Shown: positions 27,901 through 36,719, counted from the stretch's first letter. The stretch is DNA of 64,000 bases from Polynucleobacter sp. MWH-UH2A (GCF_018687195.1 NZ_CP061321.1:1302001-1366000); one strand, 5' to 3'. Program-made: numbers and translations. Notes: generated by a model from the letters alone, not told the origin.

Positions 27901-27926
27901 GAAATTGATGGAAATGGCTGCGGCAT
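24915..27926 (-). CDS. addB: AddB-like nuclease, betaproteobacterial DNA repair protein
   Basis: Partner of the helicase, 1003 aa, resembling the 'probable DNA repair protein' family (TIGR03623) of betaproteobacteria. The C-terminal PD-(D/E)xK domain shows GRADRFD and VIDYKNQ (about 868-895). A four-cysteine Fe-S site is formed by one Cys before the nuclease (RDCPYRYY, about 737) and three at the end (VCQYCDARGICRKG), as in AddB. The N-terminal half resembles an inactivated helicase fold without a clear Walker A. It is the first gene of a two-gene operon. It may stabilise the complex and cut one strand. Confidence 0.82.
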   Translation of the reverse strand: MPQPFPSISKQKQVQAWAITPDSTALEQLAKGIWDCALQTKVRPLVVLSTAGPLIGIRAALEKHRPEDLDPQIAFLPQVISFADWLESAPGAWKFPKKQTDLERWLSVFVNLRKHKTLQAWFKAESEAGAWGLAQAVIQACDALSELVVPQLQDEFNDLLQTHSLDTQAWLKRVEQVLDQAIAKAYVGLSKNVADEEAAVLLAFWRYLTNAGDPVIRKHLAMSVHLQCAKEIATNNSNGVRPFIWVQTADPKPIDQEVIDHYLAEYAQWAPVVGVSLDWKSVALWSEAFAGQDAKGELIKLDAEQERQIQHNVDSSVHEGWRLISAKRFEELAWAATKSVESYLIAGKKNIALVAQDRLVARRARALLSRLGNALRIRDETGWKLSTTRAAAALDSLLELMRAPKEGPSATILLEFLQNPYLDLAHSLEKTPESCLGLLAQLEDILVASQAKSGWETFMAAIEKANSYATSHGGSPNQQLIELIRLANGLHGKWQTASFTCADAYQKLQIQLEATGMAGRLEKDAAGKQLLEALKCFDLGSGPYGDLKMRLPEWLSLLKTVIEEASYEEAGKDSQATLSILPLSSTRLREFDAVVIVGCDEQQLPAFAQPPLFFSDALNRYLKSSTITAQYVQQARDLSQLLVSCPNVDLLWQSKSKSGEPLRPSAWIARLQIALNQNALQVSDPNLKLYEGQSQPIQMAIGKPDPDLAIPTTISPSAYKALRDCPYRYYVSSLLGLRKAKEFEEGFDASLAGQTLHALLKNFFQALKTEEKKPHSPTHDGDDVRRQWMIEHLMRFSEKEFERLIAGDARVLGTLRDWQKQIPSFIDWQIKRENEGWRYHDAELPVGFTVTLKDSDGVQRQMRIAGRADRFDIHESDKSIAAVIDYKNQNMKKISSRAENVLDDPQLLIYARGANEDPVGAHLPGRTVEQAEWISLKAKVSDDEEKQVRAHSVQDMPELMQQFSEQIVQDLNDLWARKSMQAFAPDSVCQYCDARGICRKGMW

Positions 27927-28058
27927 TAAGCGGGATTTTGAGTTTCAGTTTTATGGCTAATTTTGGGTTTTGAGCAGAATGTTTCGCTTATTGCTAATAT
28001 AAGCGTTGTAGCGCTATAACTAAACACATAAACAAATACGCCCAAATAAGGAATTTTC

Positions 28059-28385
28059 ATGAGTGCCGGCATTAAATATGTAACTGACGCCTCTTTCGAA
28101 CAAGACGTCCTCAAGTCCGATAAACCTGTTCTGCTCGACTTCTGGGCTGAATGGTGCGGTCCTTGCAAAATGATTGGCCCTATCCTGGAAGAGCTTTCTG
28201 GCGAGTACGGCGATAAGTTGCAAATCGCCAAAATGAACGTTGATGAGAACCAAGGCGTGCCTGCCCAGTTCAATATCCGCGGCATTCCGACCTTGATCCT
28301 ATTCAAAAATGGCACAGTGGCTGCTCAAAAAGTAGGCGCTTTGGCCAAATCCCAATTGACTGCATTTATCGATAGTCATCTATAA
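28059..28385 (+). CDS. trxA: Thioredoxin 1
   Basis: A cytosolic thioredoxin, 108 aa, standard length. Active site WCGPC with Cys33 and Cys36, the buried Asp27 in LLDFWAEW, and cis-Pro in [12 protein letters not shown] (about 73-84). It keeps cytosolic disulfides reduced and feeds electrons to reductases. Monocistronic: its own terminator follows at 28397, and rho starts 257 bp further on, a gene pair order common in proteobacteria. Confidence 0.96.
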   Translation: MSAGIKYVTDASFEQDVLKSDKPVLLDFWAEWCGPCKMIGPILEELSGEYGDKLQIAKMNVDENQGVPAQFNIRGIPTLILFKNGTVAAQKVGALAKSQLTAFIDSHL

Positions 28386-28396
28386 ATAGTCCCATG

Positions 28397-28427
28397 CCAC
28401 AGGTTCAGGAACTGAGCCTGTGGTTTT
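28397..28427 (+). terminator. Intrinsic terminator of trxA
   Basis: A 12-bp stem with one G-U pair (CCACAGGTTCAG, loop GAA, CTGAGCCTGTGG), then TTTT. It begins 11 bp after the trxA stop. Confidence 0.75.
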
Positions 28428-28477
28428 AGTGTAGTATTTCAGTAATAGCAGTTCAGCGCCTTTTTCAAAGCACACCG

Positions 28478-28560
28478 CTTCCCCAAAATTTTCCCCCATC
28501 TGTTTTTTACCATTCGCTCCTAATTCCCCCTTCTTTTAGCAAAACCACAATTCTGTTTTT
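28478..28560 (+). promoter_or_regulatory. C-rich, G-poor leader of rho, possible rut site
   Basis: In these 83 bases of the rho leader I count about 28 C and 4 G, with several pyrimidine runs. Such C-over-G stretches in untranslated RNA are what Rho loads on. E. coli rho is autoregulated by attenuation in its leader, so a similar feedback is a reasonable inference here. Confidence 0.45.
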
Positions 28561-28642
28561 CCACATCTGTGCGATATCGATCGACACAGCATGATTTCAA
28601 AATCCATTTATTTAATTCCCTTTTTTAACACCCGAGAACCAC

Positions 28643-29905
28643 ATGCAATTAACTGAACTCAAAGGCCTCCACGTATCCGCTTTGCTTGAAATGGCTGCTG
28701 GATTGGAAATTGAAAACACACAACGGATGCGCAAACAAGAATTGATGTTTGCCATTCTGAAGAAACGCGCTAAAGCCGGTGAAACTGTTTATGGTGATGG
28801 CACCTTAGAAGTTTTGCCAGATGGCTTTGGTTTCTTGCGCTCTCCAGAAGCATCCTATATGGCTTCTCCTGATGATATTTATATTTCTCCAGCGCAGATT
28901 CGCCGCTTTAACTTACACACCGGTGACAGCGTTGAAGGTGAAGTCAGAACACCAAAAGACGGTGAGCGTTACTTTGCATTGGTAAAAGTCGACAAGATCA
29001 ACGGCTTGGCTCCTGAAGCCCTAAAGAACCGCATCATGTTCGAGAACTTAACACCACTCCACCCTAACCGCATTATTAGTTTAGAGCGTGACATCAAGGC
29101 CGAAGAGAATTTGACTGGTCGCATTATCGACATGATTTCTCCAATTGGTTATGGTCAACGTGGTTTGATTGTGGCTTCACCAAAGTCTGGTAAGACCGTG
29201 ATGATGCAGCACATTGCACATGCGATTTCTGCAAATAATCCCGATGCCATTTTGATCGTATTGCTCGTAGATGAGCGTCCTGAAGAAGTTACTGAAATGC
29301 AGCGCTCCGTTCGCGGTGAAGTCGTTGCCTCTACCTTTGATGAGCCTGCAGTACGTCACGTGCAGGTTGCCGAGATGGTGATTGAAAAAGCAAAACGTTT
29401 AGTAGAGATGGGCAAAGATGTCATCATCTTGCTAGACTCGATTACGCGCCTTGCACGTGCATACAACACTGTAGTTCCCTCTTCCGGGAAAGTGCTCTCT
29501 GGTGGTGTGGATGCAAACGCATTGCAACGTCCTAAACGTTTCTTCGGTGCCGCACGTAATATTGAAGAAGGTGGCTCTTTAACCATCATCGCTACCGCTC
29601 TCATTGAAACTGGTAGCCGTATGGACGACCTCATCTATGAAGAGTTCAAAGGCACCGGCAATATGGAAGTTCACCTTGAGCGTCGCTTGGCTGAGCGTCG
29701 TGTTTACCCATCAATTAATCTCAACAAGTCTGGAACTCGTCGTGAAGAATTACTGGTTAAACCAGAAAACCTCCAGAAGATCTGGGTATTGCGCAAATTA
29801 CTCGCCGATATGGACGATATCGAGGCAATGAACTTTATTGTTGATAAGCTCAAATCCACCAAGAACAATGGTGAGTTCTTCGACCTAATGCGTCGCGGAG
29901 GCTAA
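28643..29905 (+). CDS. rho: Transcription termination factor Rho
   Basis: The hexameric RNA helicase that ends Rho-dependent transcripts, 420 aa, the E. coli length. The RNA-binding cold-shock-like domain includes GFGFLR (62-67). The P-loop SPKSGKT spans 179-185, with lysines 181 and 184 at the same numbers as in E. coli. Walker [11 protein letters not shown] is near 260-269, followed by the Q-loop region [20 protein letters not shown] (284-303) and the R-loop. Preceded by a 257-bp leader and followed by its own terminator. Confidence 0.97.
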   Translation: MQLTELKGLHVSALLEMAAGLEIENTQRMRKQELMFAILKKRAKAGETVYGDGTLEVLPDGFGFLRSPEASYMASPDDIYISPAQIRRFNLHTGDSVEGEVRTPKDGERYFALVKVDKINGLAPEALKNRIMFENLTPLHPNRIISLERDIKAEENLTGRIIDMISPIGYGQRGLIVASPKSGKTVMMQHIAHAISANNPDAILIVLLVDERPEEVTEMQRSVRGEVVASTFDEPAVRHVQVAEMVIEKAKRLVEMGKDVIILLDSITRLARAYNTVVPSSGKVLSGGVDANALQRPKRFFGAARNIEEGGSLTIIATALIETGSRMDDLIYEEFKGTGNMEVHLERRLAERRVYPSINLNKSGTRREELLVKPENLQKIWVLRKLLADMDDIEAMNFIVDKLKSTKNNGEFFDLMRRGG

Positions 29906-29935
29906 TTTAGACCCCCTCTAAGGTGGTTTTAAGGC

Positions 29936-29961
29936 AAAAAGGGGCTTTTTAGCCCCTTTTT
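29936..29961 (+). terminator. Intrinsic terminator of rho
   Basis: AAAAAGGGGCT (29936-29946) pairs with AGCCCCTTTTT (29951-29961) around a short T loop and ends in a T-run. It begins 31 bp after the rho stop. Confidence 0.85.
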
Positions 29962-30103
29962 ACTTGGCTAGACAGCGCTTTCTTATTGATTTCATGGCAT
30001 AATTTCGCTTTTGCTGCACCTTAACCGCTTTTAACTTGGGTAAGTATTTAGGTTAATCACTTAAAACGTTAACTTAAACGGCTACCCGCTGATAGGACCT
30101 CAC

Positions 30104-30451
30104 ATGAAAACTGGCATCCACCCCGAATATCGCGAAATCGTCTTTTTGGACGTTTCCAATAACTTCAGCTTTAAGACTCGCTCCACAATGTCTACCAAAG
30201 AGACCATTAAGTGGGAAGATGGCAATGAATATCCATTAGCCAAGATCGAGACTTCTTCTGAATCACACCCTTTCTACACTGGCACCCAAAAAATCATGGA
30301 TACCGCTGGTCGTGTTGAGAAATTCCGTCAGAAATTCGGTAGCAAAGCAGTTGCTAAAGCTTCTGGTGATGGCGCCGCTAAAACTGCAGAGAAAAAAGCT
30401 GCTGCTGCAGAAGCAAAAGCTGCTGAGAAGCCATCTAAGAAGAAGGCTTAA
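30104..30451 (+). CDS. rpmE2: 50S ribosomal protein L31 type B
   Basis: A ribosomal protein of the zinc-independent (no CxxC) L31 class, 115 aa. The conserved core is [20 protein letters not shown] and [20 protein letters not shown] through about residue 80. The remaining ~35 residues are a lysine/alanine-rich tail ([20 protein letters not shown]) longer than in most homologues. The tail is probably disordered and could contact rRNA. Ribosome site aggac. Lone gene with its own terminator. Confidence 0.93.
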   Translation: MKTGIHPEYREIVFLDVSNNFSFKTRSTMSTKETIKWEDGNEYPLAKIETSSESHPFYTGTQKIMDTAGRVEKFRQKFGSKAVAKASGDGAAKTAEKKAAAAEAKAAEKPSKKKA

Positions 30452-30501
30452 TACACCTCCTTATCGCAGGGTATGGCAATGCCCTTCTCTGCGAGATAAT
30501 C

Positions 30502-30527
30502 AAGGCAGCGTTTGCTGCCTTTTTTAT
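30502..30527 (+). terminator. Intrinsic terminator of rpmE2
   Basis: AAGGCAGC (30502-30509), loop GTTT, GCTGCCTT (30514-30521), then a run of T. It is 50 bp after the rpmE2 stop. Confidence 0.85.
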
Positions 30528-30589
30528 TTTTAAGTTTCTTGCTTTACTGTTGCTTGCTTTATTAATACCGTTTCAACCAATTAGAGTTC

Positions 30590-32308
30590 ATGGTCAAACT
30601 AACCGCTGCCGCTACCAGATCAATTCCGCGCATTATTATTTTTGCGCTGACATTGGTCTATGGTTTTGCTGGCCTATTTTTCCGCGATCCCTGGAAAAAT
30701 GAAGATGCGATTGGTTTTGGTGGCATGTGGACTTTGTTTCGTGGCAACTCCATCGATTGGATTGTCCCGCATCTTGCGGGTCGCGATGTTGCCTTAGGCG
30801 CACCTTTACCCTACTGGATGGGCGCCACTCTCATCAAATTATTTAGTCAATTTATTGGCGCTGCTAATGCGGCGCGCTTGTATTCAGCAATTTGCTTTTT
30901 TGCAGCCGCTGTCGCAATTTGGTACGCCACTTACTTGCTCGGTCGTCGTCGTGAAGTGCAACCGATGGCCTTAGCCGTTGGCGGCCAACCCGACATGAAG
31001 AGCTACGGCATGACTCTAGCTGATGGCGCATTACTGATCTTCTTGGCTTGTGTTGGACTTGCACAGCGCGCTCATGAAACTACGCCGATGATGGCGCAAT
31101 TAATGGGCATCAGTATTGTGCTGTATGGCACAGTACGCGGTCTTGATAAACCATGGCAAGGCGGTTTATGGACCGGTTTAGGCATTGCGATTGTGGCACT
31201 CTCCAGCAATCTCACCTTAAGTCTGATTGTTGTTACTTCCACTATCATCGCCGTGATTGCCAGCAATGCTAAATTGCGTTTTCGCTGGACGCTGACTAGC
31301 ACCATATTAGGCCTCATTGGTTTTGCACTTTGGCCGATCATTTGGTATCTCGCCGATCTTCCTGCTGAGTGGCGACATATTGCGCAAGAAGGTTGGCGTA
31401 ATGCTCCAGAAATGCGTGCAAGACCTTCCATTGAATCCCTAGGCTTCTTAAGCGTGAACTTCTGGGCGTATGCGTGGCCTGTATGGCCTCTCGCGGCCAT
31501 CTCCCTAGCGCACTGGGGTCGCACCAAAGCAGCAGGTGCTTGGCGCGCGCCGCACCTCTGCATTCCACTCAGCTTATTTATTGGTAGCTTGATCTATGTA
31601 CTGTTTCGTCTTGAGGCAAATGAACATGATCTGATGATCATGATCCCTAGCCTATCGATCATCGCCGCCTTTAGCTTGCCAATTCTGAAACGCAGTGTCA
31701 TTAGCTTTATTGACTGGTTCGCATTGTTTAGTTTCACCTTAATTGCCCTAGCTATTTGGATTATTTGGCTAGCAAAGGTCACGGGTTTTCCAGAAACTAC
31801 TGCTACCAACATTACACGCTTACTTCCAGGCTTTGAGGGGCAATTTAATTGGCTCGCATTTATCGTTGCCTTGGCTATTACCGGGGTTTGGCTCTCAGTG
31901 GTGCGCTGGAGAACATCGCGTGCACCTAAAGAGATCTGGCGCTGCCTGATTATTTCCGCATCTGGCACCACGCTGATGTGGGTTTTATTGATGACTTTAT
32001 GGTTACCAACGATTAATTACGCAAAAACTTATCGCTTTGTTTCAGCACGCCTAGCGCAAGTTGTACCACCCGGTGGCAGCTGCATTAATACCAGCAACAT
32101 TGGTCCTGCACAGCTTGCTTCTTTTGATTACTTCACCAAACTCACTTTGCGTGATGATCCAAATTGTCCATGGATGCTCACCCACAATCAATCTGAAGCA
32201 CAAGCATACGCCCAGCTCAACAATAAAAAACTGCAACTCATTTGGGAAGACCGTCGCGCAGCAGACCGCGATGAGCGCCTACGCCTTTACGAAGTTATTC
32301 CGGAGTAA
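30590..32308 (+). CDS. ArnT/PMT-like membrane glycosyltransferase
   Basis: An integral membrane protein, 572 aa, with about 11-12 hydrophobic helices. The first periplasmic loop after helix 1 has the acidic FFRDPWKNEDA motif (about 31-41), the catalytic-loop pattern of ArnT/PMT (GT-C, family 39/83) enzymes that transfer sugars from a polyprenyl-phosphate carrier in the periplasm. A soluble C-terminal part (about 470-572) with WMLTHNQSEAQAYAQ follows. The acceptor (lipid A, protein or polysaccharide) cannot be deduced. It is 3 bp upstream of the MATE gene and co-transcribed with it. Confidence 0.75.
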   Translation: MVKLTAAATRSIPRIIIFALTLVYGFAGLFFRDPWKNEDAIGFGGMWTLFRGNSIDWIVPHLAGRDVALGAPLPYWMGATLIKLFSQFIGAANAARLYSAICFFAAAVAIWYATYLLGRRREVQPMALAVGGQPDMKSYGMTLADGALLIFLACVGLAQRAHETTPMMAQLMGISIVLYGTVRGLDKPWQGGLWTGLGIAIVALSSNLTLSLIVVTSTIIAVIASNAKLRFRWTLTSTILGLIGFALWPIIWYLADLPAEWRHIAQEGWRNAPEMRARPSIESLGFLSVNFWAYAWPVWPLAAISLAHWGRTKAAGAWRAPHLCIPLSLFIGSLIYVLFRLEANEHDLMIMIPSLSIIAAFSLPILKRSVISFIDWFALFSFTLIALAIWIIWLAKVTGFPETTATNITRLLPGFEGQFNWLAFIVALAITGVWLSVVRWRTSRAPKEIWRCLIISASGTTLMWVLLMTLWLPTINYAKTYRFVSARLAQVVPPGGSCINTSNIGPAQLASFDYFTKLTLRDDPNCPWMLTHNQSEAQAYAQLNNKKLQLIWEDRRAADRDERLRLYEVIPE

Positions 32309-32311
32309 TGG

Positions 32312-33703
32312 GTGTTGCACTTTAAAGTATCGCGTCTTCGCGAGGACATCCCCGCTTTACTAAAACTGGCTGGCCCACTACTCATCGGTCAATTAGCCGT
32401 CATTGCTTTTGGTGTTTTAGATACGGCAATGACTGCACGTTACTCTGCTGATGATTTAGCAGCGTTGGCTATGGCCTCGGCAATTTTTATCAGCATCTAT
32501 GTAGGCTTAACAGGGGTTGTCTCCGCACTTGCACCAATTGCTGGGCAGTTATTTGGCGCTAAGCGCCATGATGAAATTGGAGAGGAAGTACGTCAAGCTA
32601 CTTGGCTTGCCTTCGGTTTAACCATATTAGGTTGTTTTATTTTGCTCAACGCAGATCATTTATTGGCGATCTCCAGAGTGGCACCAGATATCGAAGCAAA
32701 AGCTAGGCTATATCTAAATATTTTGGCAATTGGTTTACCCGCCAGCATGGGCATGCGTGTCTTAATGGCCCTGCACAATGCTGTATCTCGTCCAGCTGTC
32801 ATCACGGTGGTGCAATTAATTGGCTTGGCGCTAAAGCTACCACTGAACCTGCTCTTTATTTATGGTGGTTTGGGTATCGAGGGTATGGGTGGACCTGGGT
32901 GCGCAGTCGCAACGGTGATCATTAACTGGACTTGGTTATTGATGACTTTAGGGTTTGTTCTTTTTGATCGCTTCTACCGCCCTTTCCATATCTTTGCACG
33001 TTTCAGCATGCCCGACTGGCACCGTATTTGGACTCTACTAAAACTGGGCACTCCAATTGGATTTAGCTACTTAATTGAAGTCACTTCCTTCACCTTTATG
33101 TCGCTGTTTATTGCACGCTTAGGTACTACGGCATTAGCAGGACATCAAATCGTTGCCAATATGGGAACGGTGATTTATATGGTTCCGCTCTCGTTATCGA
33201 TCGCGACAATGACTTTAGTCTCCCAATCGATTGGTGCTAACAAACCAGAACGTGCGGAAGAAATTGGCTGGTCATCGGTGTTCTTTACTACTAGCGCGTG
33301 TATTTTGATTGGAGTTGCCGTTTGGTTTTTCCGCCTCCAATTACTAGATTTGTATGACCCGCCGGAAGCAGTCAGAGTATTTTCTATTCCACTCTTTTTG
33401 TTTATTGCTTTTTATCAAGTCTTTGATGCATTGCAAGTGACTGCGGCATTTATCCTGCGTGCTTATCGCATCGCATTTTGGCCAATGGTGATTTATGCCG
33501 GCTCACTATGGGGTGTTGGCCTTGGCGGCGGATACCTCATGGGGTTCAATGTTTTAGGATTTACACCAGAGTTTTTACAAGGCGCAAATGGGTTTTGGGC
33601 TGGTAACAGTATCAGCCTAGGTTTAGCTGCTTGTTTACTACTATACCTATTTAGAAAAACGGCGGAGCGTTACGAAAAAACACATCCGCCTGTTGAGGTC
33701 TGA
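32312..33703 (+). CDS. MATE family Na+/H+-coupled exporter
   Basis: A 12-helix multidrug/toxin exporter of the MATE (NorM-like) family, 463 aa. Diagnostic segments: LAGPLLIGQLAVIAFGVLD (about 18-36, quoted in part) and AMASAIFI, VVSALAPIAGQLFGA in the N-lobe, and GTPIGFSYLIEV, LAGHQIVANMG, TMTLVSQSIGA in the C-lobe. Translation appears to start at GTG 32312, since a nearby ATG frame closes after five codons; CGGAG at 32301 serves as the ribosome site. The substrate is unknown. Confidence 0.9.
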   Translation: MLHFKVSRLREDIPALLKLAGPLLIGQLAVIAFGVLDTAMTARYSADDLAALAMASAIFISIYVGLTGVVSALAPIAGQLFGAKRHDEIGEEVRQATWLAFGLTILGCFILLNADHLLAISRVAPDIEAKARLYLNILAIGLPASMGMRVLMALHNAVSRPAVITVVQLIGLALKLPLNLLFIYGGLGIEGMGGPGCAVATVIINWTWLLMTLGFVLFDRFYRPFHIFARFSMPDWHRIWTLLKLGTPIGFSYLIEVTSFTFMSLFIARLGTTALAGHQIVANMGTVIYMVPLSLSIATMTLVSQSIGANKPERAEEIGWSSVFFTTSACILIGVAVWFFRLQLLDLYDPPEAVRVFSIPLFLFIAFYQVFDALQVTAAFILRAYRIAFWPMVIYAGSLWGVGLGGGYLMGFNVLGFTPEFLQGANGFWAGNSISLGLAACLLLYLFRKTAERYEKTHPPVEV

Positions 33704-33714
33704 GTTAAATGTGT

Positions 33715-34185
33715 TTACTGGCGATACCCAGGGCCTGACATCGGCGCTGGGTAACTAGGCACTTGATTGCCCTTGGAATACATGCACTGTTGATAAGCAA
33801 TGTTGTACTGAGTCTGCGCTTGATTTTGCTTACCAGCAGAATTCATGGCGCCCATAGCGGCACCGCCTAATAAACCAACGCCCGCACCGGTTCCAATATT
33901 TTGGCTACTTCCCCCTTGAATCACTGCACCTGCGGCGGCTCCGAGAGCGGCGCCAATTGCAGCGCTAGTAGCACCCTCTTTTAAGGCGGCATTACTAGTA
34001 TCTTTCACGGCATTCGCTGCAAATTCACGACATACTTGATCTTCTTGCTGGAAGACTTCAAATGGCTTCCCTTCGCGCGGCATGATGGCAATTGTTGGCC
34101 CTGTTGGCGCAGATACACATGCACTTAATGCACTAGTGGCAACAGCAGCTAGTACAGCTACGCGAGTCATTCTTATCATTTGCAA
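33715..34185 (-). CDS. Glycine-zipper outer-membrane lipoprotein
   Basis: A 156-aa lipoprotein with lipobox LSAC, lipidated Cys at about residue 22. The middle has a YMGG-type glycine-zipper (about 72-120): SAAIGAALGAAAGAVIQGG and GTGAGVGLLGGAAMGAM, two amphipathic or membrane-inserting stretches. A C-terminal YNIAYQQCMYSKGN segment with a conserved Cys follows. Probably an envelope component; function unknown. Convergent with the MATE gene, 11 bp apart. Confidence 0.78.
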   Translation of the reverse strand: MQMIRMTRVAVLAAVATSALSACVSAPTGPTIAIMPREGKPFEVFQQEDQVCREFAANAVKDTSNAALKEGATSAAIGAALGAAAGAVIQGGSSQNIGTGAGVGLLGGAAMGAMNSAGKQNQAQTQYNIAYQQCMYSKGNQVPSYPAPMSGPGYRQ

Positions 34186-34235
34186 ATCCTAAATTGGTAA
34201 TATTTTTTGTATTGATGTATTGCTATTGCTCGCAA

Positions 34236-34685
34236 TTAATACTGCGGGCGGCCGTGAGGCGCACTACTGGTTGGCGGTGTTGCCGCTTGAGTCTGCCAAC
34301 CGCTTGGGCACTCTTGTGCGTACGGATAATATTTGCCACTTGCGGCGCAGTAATACCAAACCGCAGGTTGTGGTTGCGCAGCCAGAACCATGGGCTGCGG
34401 TGGTGGTGCGTAAGTCACTACCGGCGGCGCTGCATACACAACTGGGGGAGCATAGTAGCCAGCATAAGGGCCGTAATAAGGACCGGCATAAGCCCAGTTA
34501 GCACGCCAACCTGGGCCCCAGCCATGACCCCAACCGGGACCGTATGCGGCAGGACGCCAACCGCCGTAGCCACCGCCAACCGATACATTCCAAGCGACAT
34601 TACCGGCCTGCGCTTGTGCTGTTGCGCACACTAAGACGGAAGCCAAAATAAGACCTAAGATGCTGAATTTATTGACTTGTTTCAT
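34236..34685 (-). CDS. Exported Gly/Tyr/Pro-rich protein of unknown function
   Basis: A secreted protein, 149 aa, with signal peptide 1-26 (ending AQA). The middle is low complexity (GYGGWRPAAYGPGWGHGWGP, and PPVVYAAPPVV). The conserved part is the C-terminal WYYCAASGKYYPYAQECPSG (about 110-129), a two-cysteine motif shared by many small proteobacterial envelope proteins of unknown role. The cysteines probably form a disulfide. Confidence 0.72.
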   Translation of the reverse strand: MKQVNKFSILGLILASVLVCATAQAQAGNVAWNVSVGGGYGGWRPAAYGPGWGHGWGPGWRANWAYAGPYYGPYAGYYAPPVVYAAPPVVTYAPPPQPMVLAAQPQPAVWYYCAASGKYYPYAQECPSGWQTQAATPPTSSAPHGRPQY

Positions 34686-34839
34686 GGTTGACCCCTTATC
34701 TATTTGGTCTTCGTACAGCCTACTTCTTTATTCTAGTTTTTACTAGCCTTACTATCAATAACGCCCAATAAATATTTAAGCTGACAGGAAATTCACTTAT
34801 TTCTGATGGTGAATTGTTCTAGCTTATTGCTCTAACTTA

Positions 34840-35856
34840 TTAATCCAACTTCGCGCCTGATTGCTGCACTATCCTGCTCCATTTGGCTGACTCTTGGGCA
34901 ATCAATTTAGATAGGTCTTTAGCGCTACTAGGGGCTGGATCTAAGCCACCAGCTAGCAAGCGTTTTTTCACTTCTGGATCATTTAAGGCACGATACGTTA
35001 ATTGGTTTAATCGCTTCTGAATAGAGGGCGGTAAATTAGCAGGTGCCATCAATGAGAACCAAGAAACCGCCTCAAAACCAGGAAGACCTTGCTCTGCAAA
35101 TGTGGGAATCTCTGGCGTAGCATGCGAGCGTTTTAAGGTGGTAACTCCTAAAGCCTGCACCTCACCTGCTTTGATCAAAGGTAAAGAAGATGATAAGTTA
35201 TCAAACAACATTGAGATGCGGCTACTGACTAAATCAGGCAAAGATTGCGCACGACCTTTATAGGGAATATGCCGAATTTGAATGCCTGCCATCTCTTTAA
35301 ATAACTCACCCGACATATGCAATGAGGTTCCAACACCTGATGATCCAAATGTAAGTTGATTAGGTTTGGCTTTTGCCAACTCAATTAACTCATGCAAATT
35401 ATTGACACCCAGTTTTTTATTGACCACCAATACATTGGGTGTACTTGCAAGAAAACTAATGGGCGTGAAATCCTTAATCGGATCAAATGACATCTTTTCA
35501 TACAATGCGCCATTGATTGCATGTATGCCCACCGTACCAATCAACAAGGTATAGCCATCAGGATCACTCTTCGCAACAATTTCTGCGCCGATGTTGCCGC
35601 CATAGCCTGGGCGATTCTCAACCAAGACTGGCACGCCAAGATTTTGCTGCATGCTCTCTGCCAAAACACGAGCCAAAATATCAGGCGCACCACCTGGGGT
35701 AAAGCTCACCACAATCCGGATGGCTTGTTTTGGCCAAGCAGTCTTCTGGGAGGACTGCGCCCAGGACGAATTTGCCCCTAACAATAAAGCGAGGCAAATC
35801 AATAGATATTTGAAAAATGGGCGTTTAGCTACTTTAGCCACTTGAGAAAATCGCAT
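34840..35856 (-). CDS. Bug family periplasmic binding protein
   Basis: A TctC-like receptor, 338 aa from ATG 35856; a TTG at 35886 is an alternative. A long, basic signal region (about 1-33) ends SWA-Q. Landmarks: VSFTPGGAPDILAR, VLVENRPGYGGNIG and DPDGYTL. The C-terminal end SGAKLD is shared with two other copies here (58931 and 63453), which suggests these three are closer relatives. It lies 36 bp downstream of dsbB on the same strand. Confidence 0.88.
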   Translation of the reverse strand: MRFSQVAKVAKRPFFKYLLICLALLLGANSSWAQSSQKTAWPKQAIRIVVSFTPGGAPDILARVLAESMQQNLGVPVLVENRPGYGGNIGAEIVAKSDPDGYTLLIGTVGIHAINGALYEKMSFDPIKDFTPISFLASTPNVLVVNKKLGVNNLHELIELAKAKPNQLTFGSSGVGTSLHMSGELFKEMAGIQIRHIPYKGRAQSLPDLVSSRISMLFDNLSSSLPLIKAGEVQALGVTTLKRSHATPEIPTFAEQGLPGFEAVSWFSLMAPANLPPSIQKRLNQLTYRALNDPEVKKRLLAGGLDPAPSSAKDLSKLIAQESAKWSRIVQQSGAKLD

Positions 35857-35892
35857 CCTTGCAAAACCTAGGGTTGCCCTAGGCAAACTTCA

Positions 35893-36456
35893 TTAAAAAC
35901 CGAATCGAGAACGTAACCAGAGCCAACCTTCATACTTGCTTGGATCATCAGCGCATGATCCAATGCCACACTCCAGGAGTGTTGAAACCAGATTGCCAAA
36001 GACCAGCAAAATAAAAGCGATGATTAAAGCATTGGCAAACCAAGAGCGCGAACGTACATCTCTATTAGGTAGCATTAATAGAATAGCTATTCCAGCCAAT
36101 AAACCTAGGTAAGCAACGAAAGCCCAGGTATAAAAATGCAACTCTAAAAATGTCTTGCCGAAACCTTTATCGCCAGGAAGGATATGAAGGAACACTTGGC
36201 GCAAAGATACGGTCATCCCCACTAAGCCACCAATGATGCCCCAGCCATAGTGGGCTGAGTGCGCACCGCAACGTATATTGAGCACCAAGGCAAATCCAAT
36301 AATGACAAATCCGATACGCTGCATTAAGCACAGAGGGCATGGCAACTCACCAAAATAGATCTGATCAAAAAAGGCATAGGAGAGTGTTCCAACAATAGCC
36401 AATAAAGCCAGTTGATTGCCAAGCGCTGCCAACGAAGGAAAAGAATGTTTACTCAT
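35893..36456 (-). CDS. dsbB: Disulfide bond formation protein B
   Basis: An inner-membrane quinone reductase that reoxidises DsbA, 187 aa. The first periplasmic loop has the CPLC pair (Cys40, Cys43) with the following QRIG. A second cysteine pair is in ECGIGSC near residues 162-168, closer to the C-terminus than in E. coli DsbB. About five hydrophobic helices. Starts 6 bp after a 52-aa membrane peptide gene, with which it forms an operon. Confidence 0.9.
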   Translation of the reverse strand: MSKHSFPSLAALGNQLALLAIVGTLSYAFFDQIYFGELPCPLCLMQRIGFVIIGFALVLNIRCGAHSAHYGWGIIGGLVGMTVSLRQVFLHILPGDKGFGKTFLELHFYTWAFVAYLGLLAGIAILLMLPNRDVRSRSWFANALIIAFILLVFGNLVSTLLECGIGSCADDPSKYEGWLWLRSRFGF

Positions 36457-36462
36457 GCCGAC

Positions 36463-36621
36463 TTATAGGCTGATATTGAGGTGGCTGTTCGCATGAAAAC
36501 GGAACCACACCATCAATATGGCGACTGTCACTGCAAGAACAGTTAGACCCGCAAGACGCTTCTCAAACCAAACTAGGATGAGGCCAATAAATGCTGTCAG
36601 AAAAGGCAGGAACATATACAT
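36463..36621 (-). CDS. Small membrane protein upstream of dsbB (DUF5993-like)
   Basis: A 52-aa frame, ATG 36621 to TAA 36463. It starts MYMFLPFLTAFIGLILVWFE, has a short KRLAG turn, then a second hydrophobic helix LTVLAVTVAILMVWF and a polar end. This two-helix hairpin looks like the DUF5993 family of small proteins found beside DsbB; the name is from memory. Only 6 bp separate it from dsbB, and the dsbB ribosome site lies within its last codons, so coupling is likely. It may assist DsbB. Confidence 0.7.
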   Translation of the reverse strand: MYMFLPFLTAFIGLILVWFEKRLAGLTVLAVTVAILMVWFRFHANSHLNISL

Positions 36622-36719
36622 AGGAGAATTCTAGCGCAGGACAGTTTGTGGTCGGGTAAATCACTAAAACAAGACCCTAAATATGGTCTTTCAGAAGAGT
36701 CATTGTTTAGAATGACTTC

